Assembly: GCA_003138815.1 (NCBI GenBank)
Contig: PLHD01000010.1
Location: forward strand, 124,308-188,307
Reading direction: 5' to 3'
Length of the DNA: 64,000 nt
From: Acidimicrobiaceae bacterium
Lineage (GTDB): Bacteria; Actinomycetota; Acidimicrobiia; Acidimicrobiales; RAAP-2
Below are positions 56,205 to 64,000 of this stretch, in pieces (within the stretch, counting starts at the first letter, position 1; the number at the start of each line of letters is the position of its first letter). The position numbers were made by a program, and so were the translations under genes. The notes below the pieces were generated by a model. The model saw only the letters and a program-made list of their open reading frames with translations. It did no database searches and was not told where the DNA came from.

Positions 56205-56792
56205 CTAGATGTCCTCGACCATGTCGGCCACCAAGAACATCTCGTCGACGATCTCGTTGGCCATCGCGACGGGCGGCATGAACTCCTCGATCGGGGGAAG
56301 GTCGCGCAGCGCCGCGAGGCCCATCCGGTCGAGAAACGACTCGGTGGTCCCGTAGAGAATCGGCTGGCCGGGCCCCGCGGCGCGACCCTGCTCTTCGATG
56401 TAGCCGCGCTGCTCGAGGAGCCGGCAGACGCCGTCCACGTTGACCCCGCGCAGGGCAGTAATCTGCGCGCGCGAAATGGGCTGGCGGTAGGCAATGATGG
56501 CCAGCGTCTCGAGAGCGGCCGAGCTCAGCCGATGCGACACGTCGCGGTTGGCGAACTTGACCACCCACTGGGCGACGTCGGGCGACGACTGCATGACCCA
56601 CCCGCTGGCCAGTTCCACGATCTGGAATCCGCGACGGTCGTCGACGAACTCCTGGCGCAGCGCGCGCAGCGCCGCGAGGACGTCCGGGGCGTCGGTCTCG
56701 ACGACGTCGGCGAGCTCCTCGGTCGATATGGGTTCGAGCGCCACGCACAGCATCGCCTCGAGCTTCTGGTCGAGAGAGAACTCATCCCTCAT
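56205..56792 (-). CDS. scpB: Segregation and condensation protein B
   Basis: 195 residues with two winged-helix domains: RRGFQIVELASGW in the first, ALETLAIIAYRQPISRAQI and LLEQRGYIEEQGR in the second. A partner of ScpA and SMC in chromosome organisation. ATG 56792 overlaps the scpA end by 11 bases. Confidence 0.94.
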   Translation of the reverse strand: MRDEFSLDQKLEAMLCVALEPISTEELADVVETDAPDVLAALRALRQEFVDDRRGFQIVELASGWVMQSSPDVAQWVVKFANRDVSHRLSSAALETLAIIAYRQPISRAQITALRGVNVDGVCRLLEQRGYIEEQGRAAGPGQPILYGTTESFLDRMGLAALRDLPPIEEFMPPVAMANEIVDEMFLVADMVEDI

Positions 56793-57558
56793 AGGTGTCC
56801 ACCTTCCCAAGCTCCAGCCCGCTCTCGTCGTTGAGCCACTCGATGCGCACCTCGCCGAACGTGCCCCCCTGGCCGAGGTTGACGCGCCCCAGCTTGCACA
56901 GTTCCAGCAGCGCCAGGAAGTGCACGATGATCTCGATGCGGCTGCCCAGCCCCTCGGTCAGCGCCCGGAAGGAGAGTGGGCCCAGCGCCGGAAGTCGCTG
57001 GGCCAGCGACACCACGGTCTCGGCGACCGAGACGGCGTCCACCGTCACGTGATTGAGGCGCACCACCGGCACGGGCTTCTCCTCGATGCCGCGCAGGTAG
57101 GCCATCGCGAGGTCGGCGCTCGTGACGCCGGCCAGGAGGTCCGGGGGCTGCACGACGAAGCCGTCGTCGACCCCGCGGATACGCGGAAAGGCCCGGCTGG
57201 CCCTCTCGAAGAGCGAGACGAAGGCGTCGGCGAGCGAGGCGTAGGTGCGAAGCTCGAGCAGTCGGGCCAGCAGGACGTCGCGCTCCTCCCAGCCCACGAA
57301 CTCCTCGTCGGGTTCGGTGCTGTCGCGCCCGGGCAGCAGGCGCTGGCTCTTCATCTCGAGCAGGATCGCCGCGATGAGCAGGAACTCCGAGAGGTCCTCG
57401 ACGTCCACGGTGACCGAGTCGTCTCGCAACAGCGCGACGAACGCGTCGACAATCGGGGCGAGCGGCACGTCCAGGACATCCAGGTCATGGCTGCTGATCA
57501 GATGCAGGAGTAGTTCAACGGGGCCGCTAAAGGACGGCGTCGTCACGACGAAGGTCAC
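56782..57558 (-). CDS. scpA: Segregation and condensation protein A
   Basis: 258 residues, the kleisin of the bacterial condensin. FSGPVELLLHLISSHDLDVLDVPL at the N-terminus (SMC-binding) and FLALLELCKLGRVNLGQ at the C-terminal winged helix. GTG 57558 is the start. It is divergent from trpS with 57 bases between. Confidence 0.94.
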   Translation of the reverse strand: MTFVVTTPSFSGPVELLLHLISSHDLDVLDVPLAPIVDAFVALLRDDSVTVDVEDLSEFLLIAAILLEMKSQRLLPGRDSTEPDEEFVGWEERDVLLARLLELRTYASLADAFVSLFERASRAFPRIRGVDDGFVVQPPDLLAGVTSADLAMAYLRGIEEKPVPVVRLNHVTVDAVSVAETVVSLAQRLPALGPLSFRALTEGLGSRIEIIVHFLALLELCKLGRVNLGQGGTFGEVRIEWLNDESGLELGKVDTYEG

Positions 57559-57615
57559 GGCGCAACTCTACCGGCTTTGCCCGGAACCCAAGAGGTCCTC
57601 CTCTACCATGGAGCG

Positions 57616-58584
57616 ATGCGCATACTCTCAGGAATTCAGCCGTCGGGAACTCCGCATATCGGCAACTACGTCGGCGCCATGAAGCAGTGGGCGAGTTCGC
57701 AGAACGCCGAGGCTTTCTACTGCGTCGTCGACCTGCACGCCCTGACGCTGCAGATCGACCCCGCTACCTTGCGCGAGCAGACGATCGACTGGGTCGCGTG
57801 GCTGCTGGCGACCGGCCTGGACCCCGAGGTGTGCACGCTGTTCATCCAGAGCCACGTTCCCTATCACGCGCAGATGGCGTGGCTGCTCGAAAACGTGACC
57901 ACCTTCGGTGAGCTGAGCCGCATGACCCAGTTCAAGGAGAAGGCGCAGCGCCAGGAGGGCTACCGCGTAGGCCTGTTCACCTACCCGGTGCTCATGGCGG
58001 CCGACATCTTGCTCTACGACGCCCGGGAGGTGCCCGTCGGCGACGACCAGCGCCAGCACATCGAGCTGGCGCGCGAGATCGCCGAGCGCTTCAACAACCG
58101 CTTCGGCGAGACATTCACCATGCCCGTGGGCGTGCAGCCGACGGTGGGCGCGCGGATCATGGACCTCCAGGAGCCGACGCGCAAGATGTCCAAGTCGGTC
58201 TCGAGTCCAATGGGCTCCATCTACCTGCGCGATGACCCCAAGGAGATAGAGAAGAAGATCAAGAAGGCCGTCACCGACACCGACGGCGAGGTCCGCTTCG
58301 ACTGGGAGACCAAGCCCGGGCTCTCGAACCTCCTGGAGCTGTTCGCGAGCCTCAGCGGCGAGAAGCCCGAGGCGATTGCGGCGCGCTACTCGCGCTACGG
58401 TGACCTCAAGAAGGACCTCGCCGCGCTGGTCGTGGAGTCGCTGGTCCCGATCGGTGCGCGCTACCGCGCGCTGCGCGCCGACCCGGCGGCGCTCGCGGCC
58501 ATCGTCGAGCGCGGAGCCCGGAAGGCCGCCGCGGTCTCGGGCCCCGTCTACCGGCGCGCCGCCGAGGCCATGGGCCTGTTCTAG
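57616..58584 (+). CDS. trpS: Tryptophanyl-tRNA synthetase
   Basis: 322 residues, class I synthetase. SGIQPSGTPHIGNYVGA carries the HIGH-type motif at 14-17, and TRKMSKS the KMSKS loop near 195; PVGDDQRQHIELAREIA is the tRNA/adenylate region. The ATG at 57616 follows GGAG. Confidence 0.96.
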   Translation: MRILSGIQPSGTPHIGNYVGAMKQWASSQNAEAFYCVVDLHALTLQIDPATLREQTIDWVAWLLATGLDPEVCTLFIQSHVPYHAQMAWLLENVTTFGELSRMTQFKEKAQRQEGYRVGLFTYPVLMAADILLYDAREVPVGDDQRQHIELAREIAERFNNRFGETFTMPVGVQPTVGARIMDLQEPTRKMSKSVSSPMGSIYLRDDPKEIEKKIKKAVTDTDGEVRFDWETKPGLSNLLELFASLSGEKPEAIAARYSRYGDLKKDLAALVVESLVPIGARYRALRADPAALAAIVERGARKAAAVSGPVYRRAAEAMGLF

Positions 58585-59198
58585 AAGAGCCGGTTGACCC
58601 ACCAGTTCTGCAGGTCGGACAGCCAGTTGATGCCGACGTGGAAGAAGAGCGAGTCCAGGATGATCAGGGCCATCACGACGGGCAGCGCCCGCGCCCGGAA
58701 GTGGTAGTACCTGGGCAGGTGCCGGTTCGGTACGAAGCGCTCGATGATCGCCGAGCCGTCCAGCGGGGGAATCGGCAGCAGGTTGAAGACGGCCAGCGTC
58801 AGGTTCACGAGGCCCAGGTACTCGCCGACGTCGAAGGTGAACTGATTACGGGTCACGTGAATCGCGAACTCGCAGATGGCGAAGCCCAAAGCGGACAGGA
58901 GAATGTTGACCAGGGGCCCGGCGAGGGACACGTAGAGCGACTGGGTGCGGGGCTTGCGCAGGCGCGAGACGTTGACCGGCACCGGCTTGGCGTACCCGAA
59001 CGCCGGCAGCCCGCTGATGATCAGCAGGGCGGGCAGGAGCACCGTGCCGAAGGGATCGATGTGGCGCAGCGGATTGAGGGTGAGACGGTGGCTCTCCTTC
59101 GCGGTGGGATCGCCGCACAGGTTCGCGACGTAGCCGTGGCTGACCTCGTGGAGCACGATCGACGGAACGATCGCGAGGAAGAAGAAGAAATACGTCAA
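58581..59198 (-). CDS. Site-2 protease-like M50 metallopeptidase
   Basis: 205 residues with five to six membrane segments. HEVSHG (residues 17-22) is the zinc-binding HExxH and NLLPIPPLDGSAI the third-ligand motif; there is no PDZ domain, so it belongs to the small rhomboid-like S2P/YwhC group. TTG 59198 follows AAAGG. Its substrate is unknown. It overlaps convergent trpS by 4 bases. Confidence 0.88.
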   Translation of the reverse strand: MTYFFFFLAIVPSIVLHEVSHGYVANLCGDPTAKESHRLTLNPLRHIDPFGTVLLPALLIISGLPAFGYAKPVPVNVSRLRKPRTQSLYVSLAGPLVNILLSALGFAICEFAIHVTRNQFTFDVGEYLGLVNLTLAVFNLLPIPPLDGSAIIERFVPNRHLPRYYHFRARALPVVMALIILDSLFFHVGINWLSDLQNWWVNRLF

Positions 59199-59211
59199 GG
59201 GGGCCTTTCGT

Positions 59212-60103
59212 TTACCCGTGGGCGCGCGGGTGCGCGTTTCGATATTCGCGCTGCAGCGATGTTACCGACACCGCGGTGTAGATCTGCGTCGTCGCGATCG
59301 ACGCGTGGCCCAGGAGCTCCTGGACCACGCGGATATCGGCCCCGTGAGCCAGCATGTGGGTGGCACAGCTGTGGCGAAAGACGTGCGCGCTGATCCTCGT
59401 GCGATCGATTCCCACCGCCAGCGCCCGCTTGTGGATGATCAGGTCGACGCCCTGGCGCGAGAGCGGACCACCTCGGGAGTTGAGGAACAGCCGCGCGCTG
59501 CGGTGGGCGTCGGGCAGCTCGCTGCGACCCCCGGCGTTCAAGTAGTCGCCCAGCGCCGCGCCTAGCGCCGCGCCCATCGGTACCAGGCGCTGCTTGGACC
59601 CCTTGCCGGTGACGAGAATCAGCTCCTCGTCGAAGTCCAGGTCCTCGAGGCTGATGCCCACGGCCTCGGACACGCGCGCGCCGGTCCCGTAGAGCAGCTC
59701 CAGCAGCGCGCGGTCGCGGATATCGATCGGGGTGAACGAGGGCACCGAATCGAGCAGACCGATGACCTCGTCCTCGTCGAGGGGCTTGGGCAGCGTACGG
59801 CCGCGACGTCCTCCCCTCAGCCTCGCGGTGGGATCGGCCTGGAGGTGGCCTTCGTCAACCATGAACCCGAACCACCCGCGCACGGCCGACATGGAGCGAA
59901 CGACGGTGCTCTCAGCCTGGTGCTCGCCGCGCAGGCCGTTGAAGTACTCCTCGAACGCGCCCTCACGCAGGGTCTCGACCGTCAGGTCGCGGCGCAGCAT
60001 CCACTCGCAGAATCTCGCTATGTCGCGGCGGTAGGCCTCGGTGGTGGCCGGACTGCGCCCCTTCTCGATCGTGAGCCACGTCATGTACTCATTGAGGAGC
60101 GAG

Positions 60104-60129
<26 letters not shown>
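59212..60129 (-). CDS. xerD: Tyrosine recombinase XerD/XerC
   Basis: 305 residues; resolves chromosome dimers. Catalytic Arg in TGARVSE, HVFRHSCATHML (His-x-x-Arg), GHASIATTQIYT with the nucleophilic Tyr. The N-terminal SAM-like DNA-binding domain is normal. Linked to pyrG, Nudix and scpAB, as is usual for the chromosomal XerD. The start is uncertain: TTG 60129 or 60117, or ATG 60084 which looks too short. Confidence 0.9.
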
Positions 60130-62313
<2,184 letters not shown>

Positions 62314-62362
62314 CTATCCACGGATACACATAGTAGTCGGCACCTTTCGAGCGACGGAACTA

Positions 62363-63949
62363 TTAACGCAGTGTTTCGAGCAACTGCTGGGCGAGGGCCA
62401 GTGATTCGACCGACATTTCGTCCCCGGCGAGCATGCGGGCGATCTCCTCGACACGCTCGTCGCCGGTCACCTGGCGAATGGACGTGACGGTGGCGCCGCC
62501 CTCGACGATCTTGTCGATGACGAAGTGGTGGTCGGCCTTGGCCGCCACCGAGGCGAGGTGCGTGACCGCCAGGACCTGCTGCTGGGCGCCCAGCTCGCGC
62601 AGGCAGTCTCCGATCTGCTGAGCCACCTGGCCTCCCACTCCGGCGTCGACCTCGTCGAAGACCGCTACCACGTCCTCGTGGACCGTCTCGAGGGACAGGG
62701 CCAGCAGGACGCGGCTGAGCTCGCCGCCGCTCGCCAGGGCCTGCAAAGGACCCTCGCCAAGCCCGGGGTTGGGGGTGAAAAGGATCTGGACGTCCGAGCC
62801 GTCGTCGCCCTCGACCTGGAAGCGCAGCGAGGCGTGGGGCAGGGCCACCCGGGGCAGCTGCGAGCGCACCGCCTCGGTCAGGCGAGCGGCCGCGCGCTCG
62901 CGCGCCGCGCGCGCCGCGCGCGCCAGCCCCCGCTCGGCGCGGTCCAGCTCTCGGATGTCATCGTCGAGGCTCGCCAGACGCCCGGCCTCGCCCGCCCGAG
63001 CCTCGCGCTGCCGTCGAATCTCGTCCAAGACGCCGAGCGCGACTTCGAGGGTGCCTCCGTACTTGCGCGCGATCAGCTGGAGGACCGAGGCGCGCTCGTC
63101 GAGGTCGGCGAGTGCCGCCGGATCGAAGGCCTCCGGGTCCGCGAGCGACGCGAGCTCGTGCACGCAGTCGCGGGCCTGCTCGAGGGCGCTGCGCAGCGAG
63201 TCGCGCACGGGCTCGTAGGCCTGGCCGCCGGGAATGCGCCCGATCGCGCGCGCCAGGCGTGACAGCACCGCGGCGTCGCTGTCGGCGTCGAGTTCCTCGA
63301 GAACCTCGGCCAGCGCCGCCTGGCCGTCGCGCATCTCGCTGAGCCTGGTGAGCTCCTCGAGCGTCGCCTCCAGCTCGTCGCCCGAGCGGATCTTGACGGC
63401 CTCCAACTCGCCGATCTGGAAGTCCAGGAACTCCAGCTCGCGCTGGCGCTGGCCCTCGTCGCCGCCGAAACTCTCTCGAAGCTGCAGGGCCGTGCTGCGC
63501 GCCCGGCGCACCTCATCCAGCTCGGTCGTGGACACTCCCCCGCTGGCGTCGACTATCCGAAGCACCTCGGCCCGATTGCGAAGCGCCAACGAATCGTGCT
63601 GTCCGTGAATCACGATGAGTTCGGTGGCCAGCGCCCGCAGCGCCTCGGCGCTGGTGACCACGCCGTCGACGGTGCTGCGAAGGCGTCCCGTCGCGGTGGA
63701 CTCGCGGGTGAGGACCACCTCTCTCCCGTCGCGCACAAAGAGCGCAGCGGTGCGCATCTCGGCGGGCATCGCGTGGCGCGATACGGTCCCGTCGCCGCCC
63801 AGGCAGAGCTCCAGCGCGCCCAGCAGCAGCGTCTTGCCCGCCCCCGTCTCACCGGTGATGACATTGAACCCCGGTCCGAAGTCCACCTGCGCATCGTCGA
63901 TGACGCCGACACCGTGAGCGTAGAGCTCGACCAGCCGCGACTTAGGCAT
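62363..63949 (-). CDS. recN: DNA repair protein RecN
   Basis: 528 residues, an SMC-like ATPase. GETGAGKT at 33-40, HGQHDSLALRN, long charged coiled-coil arms (about 145-350), then LASGGELSRVLLALS signature and VVAVFDEVDAGVGG Walker B. It acts in double-strand break repair. ATG 63949 overlaps the upstream gene's end. Confidence 0.94.
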   Translation of the reverse strand: MPKSRLVELYAHGVGVIDDAQVDFGPGFNVITGETGAGKTLLLGALELCLGGDGTVSRHAMPAEMRTAALFVRDGREVVLTRESTATGRLRSTVDGVVTSAEALRALATELIVIHGQHDSLALRNRAEVLRIVDASGGVSTTELDEVRRARSTALQLRESFGGDEGQRQRELEFLDFQIGELEAVKIRSGDELEATLEELTRLSEMRDGQAALAEVLEELDADSDAAVLSRLARAIGRIPGGQAYEPVRDSLRSALEQARDCVHELASLADPEAFDPAALADLDERASVLQLIARKYGGTLEVALGVLDEIRRQREARAGEAGRLASLDDDIRELDRAERGLARAARAARERAAARLTEAVRSQLPRVALPHASLRFQVEGDDGSDVQILFTPNPGLGEGPLQALASGGELSRVLLALSLETVHEDVVAVFDEVDAGVGGQVAQQIGDCLRELGAQQQVLAVTHLASVAAKADHHFVIDKIVEGGATVTSIRQVTGDERVEEIARMLAGDEMSVESLALAQQLLETLR

Positions 63950-64000
63950 GACCCTCTCGGAGGCTCTCGCGGAGACGAAAGCCCAGCTCGAAGCTGCGCG
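63942..64000 (-). CDS. 3' end of an upstream gene (cut by window edge), possibly NAD kinase
   Basis: Only the last 19 codons are visible (RSFELGFRLRESLREGHA and TAA). The stop overlaps the recN start, so the gene is in the same operon. In actinobacteria recN usually follows nadK, and the basic C-terminus would fit, but the visible part is too short to be sure. Confidence 0.4.
   Translation of the reverse strand, partial: RSFELGFRLRESLREGHA

Overview
This 64 kb window is high-GC and codes densely on both strands. The organism looks like an actinobacterium, probably of the Acidimicrobiia: it has trp and aro genes of actinobacterial type, a pyrG-Nudix-xerD-scpA-scpB-rluB-aroH-tyrA-aroA-cmk block, many GTG and TTG starts, and ATGA/GTGA gene overlaps. 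The taxon is an inference from gene order and protein character; no rRNA is present.

Layout. (1) 1-4978: 5' part of glutamate synthase gltB (cut by the window edge), then thiO-thiS, a 50-codon ORF and a tRNA-Pro(GGG). (2) 4979-12878: a sparse accessory region directly behind the tRNA. It holds two secreted proteins of unknown role, a STAS-like/GGDEF pair, the zinc-ribbon stub of a large serine recombinase, a zinc-ribbon/DUF4389-like membrane protein, and a frameshifted fibronectin type III remnant. It looks like an old, decaying integrated island. (3) 12879-16644: sulfate ABC transporter operon sbp-cysT-cysW-cysA. (4) 16851-32753: a carbon monoxide / hydrogen metabolic island. One tightly overlapping minus-strand operon runs from PEP synthase through a group 3b [NiFe] hydrogenase (hydB, cNMP-domain protein, hydG, hydD, hydA), its maturation protease and HypC, a DMT transporter, a DUF6390-like protein and a CoA-transferase. 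Divergently, cooF-cooS-cooC plus an FAD/NAD(P) oxidoreductase encode a monofunctional Ni-CO dehydrogenase module. (5) 32884-41231: ABC-2 exporter, FAH-family hydrolase, old yellow enzyme, FAD amine/amino-acid oxidase, and acetate use (acs and satP). (6) 41462-45944: tryptophan genes trpC-F-B-A with trpD divergent. (7) 45941-64000: core genes (gamma-carbonic anhydrase, der, DUF512 radical SAM protein, ispH, glycosyltransferase, plsC, cmk, aroA, tyrA, aroH, rluB, scpB, scpA, trpS, M50 peptidase, xerD, Nudix, pyrG, recN).

How the parts fit. The CODH module should oxidise CO and pass electrons through CooF and the flavoprotein to NAD(P). The group 3b hydrogenase exchanges electrons between NADP(H) and H2. 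Both operons start from a shared 282-bp divergent region that carries the same motif (CAGAAT-N-ATTGCGGAA) in front of each one. With PEP synthase as first gene of the hydrogenase operon, and acetate uptake/activation nearby, this suggests flexible use of CO, H2, acetate and pyruvate during energy limitation. The CODH has a CxxC D-cluster arrangement like that of Desulfovibrio vulgaris CODH. A perfect CRP/GlxR-type palindrome lies upstream of the acetate transporter gene.
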